Position numbers and translations under genes: made by a program
In this document: piece by piece, positions 11,067-24,390 of the stretch
Layout of the letters: each line of letters starts with the position of its first letter
Position numbering within the stretch: position 1 is the first letter of the stretch
DNA from: Adineta steineri
Taxonomy: Eukaryota > Rotifera > Eurotatoria > Adinetida > Adinetidae
Assembly: GCA_905250115.1 (NCBI GenBank)
Contig: CAJNOI010000005.1
Location: 434,001-498,000, forward strand
Length of the DNA: 64,000 bases
Direction: 5' to 3'
Notes under the pieces: generated by a model
Told to the model about the DNA's origin: nothing
Databases searched by the model: none
What the model saw: the letters and a program-made list of their open reading frames with translations, nothing else

Positions 11067-11780
11067 AGAAGATTTAGAGATTATTTTGATTTGGTGAATC
11101 CTAGATGAATTTGTTTCTGCAAGATCGAATAATAAGAATATCGCGAATCTATATCCATTACACAAGAAATAAACAGCAACCATTCGCTCAATGAATGATA
11201 CTTTTATCGTTTTTTCATGACAGGTACGATATTTTTAGGATTAAGAGAGATTTCTTTTTCTTTCATTCCATTTTTCTTCTAGAATAGTATATCACATTAT
11301 CATACATGCCCACGTCAAAAAACACGATGATTTTCCATTGGTTGCTGTAGGAAAGCATAAGCAATTGACTGAAACCTACGAGAAATAAATCAAAAAATTT
11401 CCGGTCGGAATACTGTTTCCACTTCTGGTGATTATCGATGCGTTCCTGCAGGATCCTGCGGGATCCAATAGCCTAAATGTTCGACCTAGGTATAAACAAC
11501 ATGTTAATCATGCTGTGACTGTTATCCTTATTTCATTTAGATCTTTTCACTTACTTTTAATCATTTTATCTTCATGACATATATATTATTTTTTCTTTTT
11601 TGAATTTTTATTAGATTGATTTATCATCAATGGCATCGAGAAGTTATGAAATTTATATGATTATGATAGAACAAGAAAAAAAAATTAAATTACCAGCTAC
11701 ATGTACATTTGAGAGGTATATAATATTGAACGTGAATGAAAAGAAACAAAGAAGTTCGATGAAACATTTTTTAACATAAC
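11067..11780 (+). repeat. Duplicated gene 5' end, copy A
   Basis: This stretch is clearly related over its length to copy B at 12337-12432 plus 12950-13605. Shared blocks include CCTAGATGAATTTGTTTCTG, AAGAGAGATTTCTTTTTCTT and GGAATACTGTTTCCACTTC. The similarity runs from non-coding sequence through a probable 5' UTR intron end (TTTTTATTAGATTGA) into a short frame at 11630-11779 (49 codons, MASRSYEIYMIMIEQE...) that aligns with the frame of copy B. By eye the copies differ at a fifth or so of positions, so the duplication is old. Confidence 0.65.
11630..11779 (+). pseudogene. Short coding remnant of copy A (family not recognised)
   Basis: 49 codons starting MASRSYEIYMIMIEQE and ending TAA at 11777-11779. 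It aligns residue by residue with the frame at 13417 in copy B (IYMIM / IYIVM; ERYIILNVNEK / NRYITANVNGK), which suggests both descend from the first coding exon of one gene. I do not recognise the domain. The frame stops early with no visible donor, so it is probably a truncated gene. Confidence 0.45.
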
Positions 11781-11907
11781 TAATATGGTTGTATTTTCCA
11801 ATGGCGTTTTCTTGGATTTAATTCCAATTGAGAAATAAATACTTAGTTGCCGATTACGAGTGAAAATAAAAGATAATAACAATATGCAGTTCATTTAAAA
11901 AAAAACA

Positions 11908-12042
11908 ATGCGTCTGAAAAATAACGGCACAGTGGAAAATAAGCCAAAATATTTGAACACATTTTATTTAAAATGGGTTGCTTATAATGATTTTAAAGAA
12001 AGCGACGAAGACGACATTAATGTGGAATGGTGTTTGAAGTGA
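11908..12042 (+). pseudogene. Small coding-like frame, possible later exon of copy A
   Basis: 44 codons from ATG at 11908 to TGA at 12042, with a protein-like composition (VENKPKYLNTFYLKWVAY, then an acidic FKESDEDDINVEW). It lies 130 bp downstream of the copy A remnant on the same strand. Its length alone would not exclude chance, but the amino-acid make-up is unlike the Lys/Asn/Ile/Tyr noise of the surrounding AT-rich DNA. No family was recognised. Confidence 0.25.
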
Positions 12043-12336
12043 TTATTTATGAACCGATAATTAGTATAACATGTGATTTTGTTATTAACCTTCAGCTATT
12101 TTTTTTAACTTCTAACTTTCAAAATAAATATCCAAAGAGAAATCTTATCTGAAAGTTATTTATCATTATCGAACACATTCAGTAAATAAAAAATAGGAAC
12201 TTCTAAGAGAATAGTTCTCCAACTAAACAACCATTGATCGGTTGGCAACTTAAAAGAGACACTATGGTTCGCGTGGCATATTACTGACTGATTGATGTAG
12301 TTGTTGACAACATTGTCTATGAGATGGATGTTGCTA

Positions 12337-13605
12337 CTAGAAGATTTGGAGATTATTTAGATTTGACAACTCCTAGATGAATTTGTTTCTGTAAGATCGA
12401 AAATAAGAATATTGCGAATCTATATTGCTATTATTGTTGACAAAAAAATACAACAGTTTTATAATAAATGAAGTTCATGATAATGACGTTTTTCGATAGT
12501 AAATACGATAAGTAGAAAATATAGAAATGAAGAGTAAAATCGATGTGTATAATATATAATATGATATACATATTATAGCGAGGTAGGGTAGAATATAAAA
12601 AGTAAATACAGAAATTTCAAGGTAATTTCTATAATTTCTTTTTCTTCTATTCTTCATATATCTTAGATATATATGATGTTATAAGTTATGTGATGTAGTA
12701 ATATATAAACTAAGGCGAAATTTCCTCGGAACGAGTATAATTTCGTTTTTTTCTGTTATATTTCATAGATCTTATATGTGGCAATGGATGATAGTGGAAA
12801 CTTTTTAGTATTTTTCGAAACCTGCCTTTCGTGCAAATCTAAACATTTCGGTATAAAATACATGTACGAATGCATATTTTGAGACTTCATTTAACTAAAA
12901 TGAAAAATAGAACAAAACTGTCCGTCTTTACCATGTACAATAAGGATAATCATTACATACGAAATAAATAGCAATTATTAGCTCATTGAATGATACTTCT
13001 GTTGTTTTGTCATCACACGTACGATATTTCTAAGGTTAAGAGAGATTTCTTTTTCTTTCATTCTATTTTTCTTCTCGGATACTGTATTACATTATCATAT
13101 ATACCCATGTTAAAAGACATGATGATTTCCCATCGGTTGCTGTAGGAAAAGAATAAGCAATTGACTGGGATCCACGGAAAAAAATTTCCGGGCGGAATAC
13201 TGTTTCCACTTCCGGTGATTATCAGTGCGTTCCTGCAAGATCCGGTGACTTTCCCGCGTCTTTTCTGTGGGATTCGATACCCGTTATGTTCGATTTGGGT
13301 ATAAACAACGTGTTAGTCGCGTTGTGACTGTTATGGTTATTTTATTTACATATTTCCACTCATTCTTAATTATTTTCTCTTTTTTAGATTTTTATTAAAT
13401 TAATTTGGTACCATTAATGGCTGCAAACACTAGTTTGATCTACATCGTAATGAAAGATAATGAAAAATCAATCACGTATCCAGCAATTATCGAAGTGAAT
13501 CGGTACATAACAGCAAATGTAAATGGAAAAGTAAAAGAAATTACCGATACAACATTTAGAACGGTAAATGGGAGGCAATCATATGGCCGACAATCACTTC
13601 GCTAA
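12337..13605 (+). repeat. Duplicated gene 5' end, copy B, with an internal insertion
   Basis: 12337-12432 and 12950-13605 correspond to copy A. The intervening 12433-12950 (about 520 bp) has no counterpart there, so it is either an insertion in B or a deletion in A. The insertion is AT-rich with no evident terminal repeats or transposase frame. The right-hand part ends in a 62-codon frame (13417-13605). Confidence 0.6.
13417..13605 (+). CDS. First-exon-like fragment of an unrecognised gene family (copy B)
   Basis: 62 codons from ATG, starting MAANTSLIYIVMKDNEKSI, with a strand-rich pattern (ITYPAIIEVNRYITANVNG) that might be the first strands of a small beta domain. It is preceded by a good acceptor (TCTCTTTTTTAG, about 13387), which suggests a 5' UTR intron as in copy A. 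It ends in TAA at 13605 with no recognised continuation before the transporter gene, so it is probably a truncated paralogue. Confidence 0.4.
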   Translation: MAANTSLIYIVMKDNEKSITYPAIIEVNRYITANVNGKVKEITDTTFRTVNGRQSYGRQSLR

Positions 13606-13720
13606 CAGGCACTCTTTGTCGACAATTAAATGTGAAGTAAAAAATATTAAAATTTGTTTAGAGTTCGGCGCCAAAAAGTCTTTTTAAAATTTGGCTATAT
13701 CATGGTTCGGTTTATTTAGG

Positions 13721-13783
13721 GTATGGGTGTGGGTCTGAATGTGACACTGGTTTTTTGTTTCCCTTACACACCCACACCCATAC
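13721..13783. repeat. Telomere-like GGGTGTGGGT inverted repeat
   Basis: GTATGGGTGTGGGT (13721-13734) and ACCCACACCCATAC (13770-13783) form a perfect 14-bp inverted repeat around a 35-bp centre, followed by further CACCCATATCCACCC sequence. The arms resemble the bdelloid telomeric unit TGTGGG. Similar hairpins recur at 52246-52298 and 61720-61767. Confidence 0.6.
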
Positions 13784-14634
13784 TCACCCATATCCACCCT
13801 CAAGATAGCTGCATTATACTTCATGTAAAACAATTATTTTAATAATTTTTAACTATTAAAAAAACAATTTTTTTCTATTTATATATATTCGTAGTATTCA
13901 ATAAAATGATACGATAACAAGATAATCAATTTCTCTCTATTGGTTTGTAGCATAAAAACAGTATTTATTTTCATCATTGAATTCCGTTTAATTCTGATTC
14001 TATTATAGGTATGTCACATTAGTCAGCACTTTTCATCGATAAGTTATAAAAATAACCTTATCTCAACTGTCCCTTCAATCATAGTTAATAGCACTTTTCT
14101 GAATACTTTCCTTTAACATTCGTCATACATTTTACTTCTAATGAGTTATTCTCAGACTAACATAAAAAAAAGAATAAATTATATTATTAATTCAATCTTA
14201 ATTAATTTTATAATATTTTATCTATGTGATTACAACTGTGGACAATTATCTTTTTTGTAGAATAAATAAATATAGACGTCATGCGCATAGATGTTTTCTA
14301 TGACTGTCATATTATTTTAGCTTCAGAGCAGTTTTTGCTTCTTCTTTTTCTATAAAGCAAATGTACCGAATTTTTGTCATGGAAATATATGGAAAAAGAA
14401 AAGTGATGTCAGCAAAAAAAGAGAACAGAATAGATAATCTTCTATGTAATAAAAGCAAACGAGTATTGTATAGCTAGTTCTTTTTTTCCTTATTGATTTG
14501 GAGTTATTTATAGCGTAACATCGAAATCGTTTACAATACATAATAGCGCCAAATAAATATTAGTTTTTCTATAGAAAAAAAAAATTTTTTATTAGTAAAT
14601 TTGTTTCAAAAAAGATACAACGAAATAAACAGAT
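13784..14634. other. Intergenic, 5' flank of the SLC17-like gene
   Basis: AT-rich sequence without a convincing frame or repeat. The promoter of the transporter must lie at its right end. Confidence 0.5.
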
Positions 14635-16537
14635 ATGGAACGTTCACGGTCGAGTAAGTTATTATGAATATGTTTAGTTTTCGAAAGATATAACCTCATG
14701 TTTATATAGTTTCTTTCTGGTGTTCAATTCGTGTTGCTGTTGCTTTTGTCGGATTTCTTGGCATGATTGCACATTATTCACAAAAAATTAGTGTTGGTAT
14801 TGCTCTTGTTTGTATGGTCAATCATTCAGCTATTGATAATCAAAAATATTCTGTTGCTATGCCTCTTACACAAGCTGATATTGATTGTCCACGCGCCAAT
14901 AATACAGTTGAACTTGTAATAGAAAAAAATATCTTATATGATAATAGAATTTTATATTTTATATTTCTTTTTTTTCACAGGAAGGTCCATATCAATGGTC
15001 AAAAAATACTCAAGGTATCATCTTAGGAGGTTATTTTTGGGGTTATTTAATTACTGAAATACCTGGTGGTTATTTGGCTGTTCGATTTGGTGCTCGATAT
15101 ATATTTGGTATAGCAATGATTGTTTCTGGTATTGTTACTTTATTAATGCCATGGGGTGCAAGTTTACATTATGCAGTACTTTGGTTCTTTCGATTAATCG
15201 TTGGTCTTGCACATGGAGTTATATGGCCATGTATGACTGTAATAATGGCACATTGGGCACCACCGGATGAAAGAGGAAAACTTGTTGGTTTTATGAATGC
15301 TGGTAAGTATTTTTATTTAAATATATTATAAACATATATTCGTATGAAATAGGTGCACAAATTGGAAATGTACTAACATTATCTATTGGTGGATTAATGT
15401 GTTCTTGGAATTTTGTTGGTGGTTGGCCATTAATATTTTATTCAACAGGTATTATTGGTCTTATCTGGGGTATTTTTTGGCTTTTATTTTATACTGATTC
15501 ACCACGTGATCAACGTTGTATTAGTAATGAAGAAAAAGAATATATTCTTGATAGTACTCAACAACAATTATCTAGTCATAGTAAAAATGAATTTGAAGCT
15601 CCATGGAAAGCTATGTTAACTTCACCTGCTTGCTGGGGACTTTTCATTATTCATACATGTAATAATTGGGGAACATATACATTTCTCACATCAATTCCAA
15701 AATATATGGCTGAAGTATTAAGATTTGATATTAAATCTGTAAGTAATTAATAATAAAAGATAATCAAATTTCATATTAATTAGAATTATTTTAGAATGGT
15801 TTACTTTCATCATTACCTTATATGATATTTTGGCTTAATATAAATATATCTGGTGTTATAGCTGATATGTTTATTCGAAAGAAAATTTTAACAAGAACAC
15901 AAACAAGAAAAGTATTTAATGTATTAGGAAATTTATTTCCAGCCATATTTGTTATTGGTTTAGCATTTATGACATGTAAACTCAAATATTGGGCAGTTGC
16001 TTTATTAACAACTGGTGTTACTTTTACGTAGGTATTTTAAAATTCTTAAGATTTATGTTGATCTTTTTTGATGAATGCAGTGGTTGCTGCTATGGTGGAG
16101 GTTTTATGTTAACTGCAAATGATATTGCTCCAGCTTATGCAGGAATTGTCTTTGGTATATCAAATACATTTGCTACTATACCTGGTATTATTAGTCCATA
16201 TATTGTTGGTGCTCTTACAGAGAAAGTTAGTTTTTTTTGTAAAATAATCCTATGATCTAATAATCTATTTATAAACATAGGATCCTAATAATTGGCGTAT
16301 TGTTTTTTTTATTTGTGCAACAATATATATTATTGGTATGGTTGTTTTTCTACTGATTGGATCAGGTGAAGTTCAACCATGGGCTACAAAACAACCAAGT
16401 GAACCAGTTGTACCTGAACAAGCTCTTTTATCAGGTAGATTCATTTTTAATTGTAATCTGGATATATTGAGATAATTACTTTTTTCTTTCTAGAATCTAG
16501 TGCAATTTCATCATCGAAACATTTAAGTGAACAGTAA
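14635..16537 (+). CDS. SLC17A: SLC17-family (sialin / VGLUT-like) anion transporter
   Basis: About eight exons in one frame, beginning MERSRS (14635) and ending HLSEQ-stop (16535-16537). Features in order: a first TM with [18 protein letters not shown]; a long luminal loop with an N-glycosylation site (NNT); [19 protein letters not shown] (TM2); [10 protein letters not shown]; a TM4 region ending [20 protein letters not shown]; the loop [34 protein letters not shown]; a central loop with [18 protein letters not shown]; and a late [18 protein letters not shown] typical of SLC17. The major facilitator fold gives about 12 TM segments. Family members export sialic acid from lysosomes or load glutamate, aspartate or nucleotides into vesicles; which substrate applies here is not evident. 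Introns are 45-65 bp and no lesion is seen. Confidence 0.9.
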
Positions 16538-17195
16538 TTTCAAATTACAATGATCTCTCAAAGAAACTTATCTAAATTATTTACCCTTTTTGTCTTAAAT
16601 GCATGTGTTTTAAATGTAGTCATGTATTTTTCGTTTGTAATTCAGTTAATATTGTCATTTATTCATCTAAATTTTATTTTTTATTACGAATGGTTCAATT
16701 ATTTATCGTACTATATTTAATCTCTATTCCTCTCTAAAGGAAATAAAATGGTTAACTGATGCCATCTATATTTTAATAGGATAAACGACTATATTGTTGA
16801 AGAGGAAATGAAATTTTCAAAAAGATTATCATAAAATACTATTGTTATATAGTATTCTATTCGGAAAAGGAGGGCGCTACTATAAATATTATAGTTATAT
16901 CTATAAGACGAATCATGTCATTGTGACATTCCAAGAATGATTTTGTTTTAACTGTCTGATTTATTTTGTCTTTACATACGTAATTATTAAATACGTTTTT
17001 ATTATGACAAAGTACGATATTATTTCTATTTATTCAAAACATATTTTTATAGTTAACACATGTTTACTGTTGAATTATTAAATCTTATTTTATTTGAAAA
17101 CTTGACGCATCTTTTTCTGTAAAAAACAATACAACGAAAAATCTAGATGGCGCTTTATGAATATTTCGTTTTAGATTAATTAAAACATTCATAAA
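16538..17195. other. Intergenic between SLC17-like gene and ST13
   Basis: 658 bp, AT-rich, holding the 3' UTR of the transporter and the promoter of ST13. AATAAA occurs near 16740. No other gene was seen. Confidence 0.5.
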
Positions 17196-18796
17196 ATGCC
17201 TCAAAAGATTCCAAGTGAACACGTAACTCCTCTTAAACAATTTATTTCATTATGTGATGCACAACCTGAATTACTTCAAGCACCTGAATTGGAATTCTTT
17301 CGACAATGGCTTACCAAGTAATATATTACTATTCTTGAGATTTTACTATAATGATTAATTATCATTTAGATTAGGCGCAAAAATTTCTAGTACAAAAACG
17401 CATGCCAGTTCAAGTTCAGAATCAACTAAGATGGATGTAGATGATGAAGAATATACGAAATCATCTAGTCATCATGCAGAACCACCAAAAGTTGAAAGCG
17501 AACCAGAAAGTGATTTAGGTTAGTCTTTATTTTTATGCTTTTTTTTATTATTTTGAAATAATTTTTATCGAAATAGATTTGGACAAAACCGGTGTGATTA
17601 AAGGTGATAATGATGCACCACAATCGATGGGTGATCCTAATGTTGAAGTATTATTTTGTGTTGATATATACTTATTAGTTAATAGAATTTCGATTGAACT
17701 AGGTAACAGATGCTATGTCAGAACAAGCTGATACAAAACGTAGTGAAGCTCAGGCAAAACTTTCTGAAGGTGCTATTGAAGAAGCTATTACTTTATTTAC
17801 ACAAGCTATTGAAAATAATCCACAATCAGCTATTCTTTATGCTAAACGCGCTCAATGTTATATTAAACTTCAAAAACCAAATGCAGCTATACGTGATTGT
17901 AATCGTGCTTTAGAAATCAATGAAAATTCTCAACAAGCACTTAAATGGAGAGGAAAAGCTCACCGGTAGAGAAAATATTGGTTATATTCATTATAAAATT
18001 TGTTTTATTTTAGCATGTTAGGTAATTGGGAAGCAGCTTATAAAGATTTTTGTAAAGCTCAATTATCTGATTTTGATGAAGATGTTCAAACATGGTGTAA
18101 AGAAGTTGAAGCAAATGTATGTGTTTTTTTATCTCTATCATTCATTTTTCGAATCTATGTTCAATTTTTTTTTAGGCTAAAAAAGTTACTGAACATAAAC
18201 GTAAATATGAGCGACGTCGAGAAACAAAAGATGCTGATGCTAAACGAGAACGTATTCGTAAAGCTCAAGAAGCCTGTGCCAAAGCACAACAAGAAGAAAA
18301 TGAACGACGAGCACGAGAACAACAATCTCGTTCTGCAGGTGGTCATCAATTTTCAGATTTTCCAGGTATGGGTGGTGAAGCTGATTTAGGAGGATTAGGT
18401 GCTATGATGAATGATCCAGAAATTATGGAAGCATTACAAGATCCAGATGTACAAAAAGCTTTTTCAGTAAGATATTATACTGATATCTTTTGTTTTTCAT
18501 TTTAAAATTAATTCATAATATTTTGATATAGTAACAATAATATTTGTTTTTAGGAAGTTAGTTCTGATCCATCAAAACTAGCTGCTCATCAAAGTAATCC
18601 AAAGGTACGCAAGGTTATGGAAAAACTCGCTGGTAAATTTGGTGGTGCTGGTGGACCTATGGGAGGAGGTGGTTTTCCGGATTTTCCAGGTTAGTTTCCT
18701 TAATTTGTTTTTTATTACATTGATTTGTATATTCGTATATTACTAGGTGATATGGGAGGTGGTGCTGATGCATTTTCATCTAATGATCTCGATTAG
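17196..18796 (+). CDS. ST13: Hsc70-interacting protein (Hip / ST13) co-chaperone
   Basis: Starts MPQKIPSEHVTPLKQFIS, the Hip N-terminal dimerisation domain. Then come an acidic linker (ESDLDLDKTGVI, DAPQSMGDPNVEVTDA), three TPR motifs (about residues 110-215) with the diagnostic SAILYAKRAQCYIKLQ, PNAAIRDCNRALEIN and KWRGKAHRMLGNWEAAYKD, a basic coiled helix (KRKYERRRETKDADAKRER), a Gly/Met-rich stretch and a C-terminal STI1/DP domain (MNDPEIMEALQDPDVQKAF, QSNPKVRKVMEKLAGKFGG). Hip binds the ATPase domain of Hsc70 and slows ADP release. About seven exons with introns of 40-70 bp. The GGMP repeat tract of vertebrate Hip is reduced to short PGMGG and GGPMGGGG pieces. A polyadenylation signal AATAAA at 18930-18935 follows the stop. 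Confidence 0.95.
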
Positions 18797-20819
18797 TTTA
18801 TCTTCTTATTGGATGTTATTTGAAAGACGTGTCTTTTTCCTTTGAAATATTTCATTTCACTCTATTAATTATTTGAAAAAGACTTACTGCTCAAATTATT
18901 ACTCTGTCGTTCTTCTTTTTTTTTAATAGAATAAAAGTTCAAGATTTTATCTTTACATACCTAATATTAATACTTATTTTGATGGATGTTATGAAAAATA
19001 TTACTAGGTATGACATCTCGTTGAATATCTCAGTATTTACTGTCGCTCTTCATAAACAAGACTCTTCGAAAAACTGTACGTATATAGATAGATCTCTTTA
19101 TAATCAGTTCATTATTATTCATACATCTATATATGACTGTTGTTTTGTAGTGCAGAAAGTGTTAGAATAATCTTACATCGTCTTACTACATACATTACCT
19201 ATTGAAACATGAAACTATACATTTTACTTCTCTTTTTTTCATGATATTCTACTTTGTTTCAACAATTTCAAGAGCAGTATATGTTTTAATTGTAGTACTT
19301 AAAACTTGATATTTTGAAATTATGATGTCATTCATCACTGGTAGAATTATAAAAAAAGGATCAATCATGAAGTTTTATTTCATCATTAGTTAGTAATTAT
19401 CATAAATATGATGAGAATGATATAAACAGTACAGATAATTAAACAAATAAAGAAACCAATTAATTCGGATGGAATGATAACAATTGTAAGATTAAATATT
19501 GTTGTAACGCCTTATGTAAATATAGTTTGTGAGATAGAATTTATCGAACATTAAATTCTCTTTCAAAATCGCTTCATTTATCAGAAATGCATTGAACTCA
19601 ATACATTAATAAACTTTATCAAAAAGGCGAAAATAATAATTTTATTGCGAGGTTAGATAACAGATTGGTAATCAGTAGCGTACAAAGAAATAATAAATCA
19701 TATAATCGAAACAAGGTTATTTAAACAATGACATGTACCTTTTCTGTATATATCTATACAATAATCATATGCAAGTTGAAGATAAGTACAAATGAGTCAC
19801 GAAAGAATATATCAAGATATTTATCTTATTTCTTTTTTGTTTGATAATTGTCGTTAATATTTTTAGATACTTAAATTCACTAATTTTCGATATGAAATTA
19901 TATCGATGATAAATATTAGCGAGAATATAAAAGCGAATAGTTTCAGTATTACGAAATATATTCATACGCATGACAGAACAAGTATGGTCTTATTGATTTT
20001 ACCATGCGAAAAGTACAAATAAATAGACGTCTTCTATTATTTATTCAGTTTCTTTAGTATCTATTGGGAGATATGCAAAAAAACAAGAACTATAGTGGTA
20101 ATAAGAATATACGTAAAACTCATTTTATCAAATACTATCGCTGCATTTTTGCATTAAAAATAAATATTCGTATTATTTTTGTTGCCTTATAATATATATA
20201 TATATACGTTATTTTTGGTTTAGGTAAATAAAGACACAGAACAAGGAAAATACAATATTTTCCTAAATGAAAACAATAAGACAAAAAAAGAAACTTTTTA
20301 TATGTATATGTATGTGTGTGGATGATAGGTAACTGATAAAGTTGTGAAGCGTAAAAAAGCGAAGGAAAAGTCAAGAATAAATGGATAACAAAATGAACAA
20401 AGAATCCATACACATACATATATATATATATTCGATTTTGCTAATTAGCTTAATCTTCTTAACAGTATCTATGTTATGAAATAAATCTTGTTTCCCTGTT
20501 CGACGAACAAAACGTAACAACAAACAAAGAAAGACAAAAATAACAAGAAAGAGAAACAAAAAAACGAAAAAAAAAACATAGTTTGACTGGAGTAATTTTT
20601 ATCTTTATGATTTTTTTCAGATAAATTTATATATATATATATGTATATATGCGGGTCCATTATAGATCTCGATGAAAAGAGGCAAACAAAAAACAAATTA
20701 TGATGTTAGTTATAAGTTTATTTTTGTTATCATCAGAATAAAGATAAGATGGCAAAAGAATGTTATTTCTTTGATTGTGATGATATTGATGAAAGAACAA
20801 GAACATATGTCTATCTTTT
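18797..20819. other. Convergent intergenic region ST13 / eIF4A
   Basis: About 2 kb between two 3' ends. It contains short TA microsatellites (near 20190-20205, 20420-20432 and 20630-20640). Several open frames here are low-complexity and not convincing. No RNA gene was found. Confidence 0.55.
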
Positions 20820-22805
<1,986 letters not shown>

Positions 22806-23987
22806 TTTGTTTGTATGGTGACATAATCTAAAATAAATAAAGGTAGTCTTTAATCAATAATAAGATTTATGAAAATGATATGAAGTAAATATAAATACAC
22901 TCAAATACACTTTTCGAGAGTCAGGCAAGCGTATGAGCAATATGGCGGATTAGTGAGATATTTCTCTGTTAAAATACAGACCAACTAAATTGCATCTGTA
23001 GAGAGGGACTAACCCAAGTTGGAATTTTTATTTTGAAAAAAGTTATTATTTAATTTTTTCAAATTATATGCAATATTGGAGATTTTATTTTCCAGTTATT
23101 TATTTCGGTTCTGTATAATTGTCGCTGATAGATGAATAAATATAAAATAGTAATGCATTTCGAATATAAAGATAAATTTTATTTCATATTTAAGTACGAG
23201 ATAATAAATAAATAAAAAGTAAAATCAATTCTATCTGTTAGAAAATATAAACCAACAAAGGAGGATAGTATGTTGTATGCATTTAATTAATTAATAACAT
23301 AGAATTTCGCAATTACATAAACTTTTGATTTGTCAATAAATTTGTGAAATGGGAAAAAATACAGATGAATAATTTATATACACCTTGAAGAATATTATCA
23401 TATGGAAAATATAAATATTATTCACCTTTTAATAGTTTAATGAATATAACACAAGTTTATTTATTTAATACTCATTGCACTTGCTATATGTTACTAATTA
23501 TATTTCGAAACATATTTGATTTAATTTGCTGTCTAGTTTATTGAGAACGAATAGTATAAATTTTATATTTTCAGCGTGTGATCTATTTTTTATGTTATTC
23601 TATTCTGTTCGTGAAACTCTATTTTGAAATCTAAACTAAAAATTATGAACAGTCGTGGTAATAGTTTTTTTTCCATTAGATCATTGAATTATAATTAATT
23701 TTTCAAGGGAATTCTATTATCGAAATGACTAACAGCAAAGTAGACATATAATTAATAGTATTATCGGAATATATTGAAACGAAGAAAAAGAAATTATCCT
23801 ATAAATATATATAAATAAATAGATAAATTTGAATTGAACGATTATTTCTATTTCTATTGGTGTATGAATGAACAAATAGAAGTCTAAATCATGATAGTAA
23901 TGCGCCATTTTGATACGATGGCAACGATTTGTTCATGTTCAATGGTTAATAGAATTTATAAATATCTCTAGACATTAGATTGAAGTC
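22806..23987. other. Divergent intergenic region eIF4A / Chibby
   Basis: 1.18 kb between two start codons, containing both promoters. The block next to eIF4A (22900-23010) is less AT-rich than the rest. No other gene was recognised. Confidence 0.5.
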
Positions 23988-24390
23988 ATGTCGTTTTTAA
24001 AGAGTGCTTTTTCAGTTAAAAAAACAAAACCAAGAAAATATGTTTCAAGAAGTCCACTTAAATTACCTGCTGATGAATTATATCATGAGTTAGGTCCAAA
24101 ATATGGATTAATTGATGTAAAAGTTGCAGATCGAAAAATTGCTTTTGATATTGAGAGTGGTGATTGGAATACAGGTGTGGTAGTTCATTCTTCCTTTATT
24201 CTGTATAAGTAAAGAATCTTTTTATTATTTAGCCAATGCCGAAGCGCTTGGTGGAATTTCAAGTAATACTGCACAGAAAGTTCGAAAACAAGTTGAAGTA
24301 TTGCAAGAAGAAAACAATATGTTAAAACTCAAAGTTGAAGTTTTATTAAATCTTGTAGCAGAATCTATTGCGGAAATATCATCGACTTAA
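23988..24390 (+). CDS. CBY1: Chibby homologue
   Basis: Two exons, 23988-24174 and 24233-24390, give 114 residues, close to Chibby's usual size. The N terminus MSFLKSAFSVKKTKPRK matches the F..xFSxKKxxPRK start of Chibby. Mid-protein LGPKYGLIDVKVAD and IAFDIESGDW correspond to the conserved strand region. The C-terminal VRKQVEVLQEENNMLKLKVE is the heptad coiled coil that dimerises the protein. In animals Chibby acts at the distal appendages of centrioles in cilium formation and can bind beta-catenin. The basic tail seen in vertebrates is missing; the protein ends soon after the coiled coil (VAESIAEISST). Confidence 0.9.
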
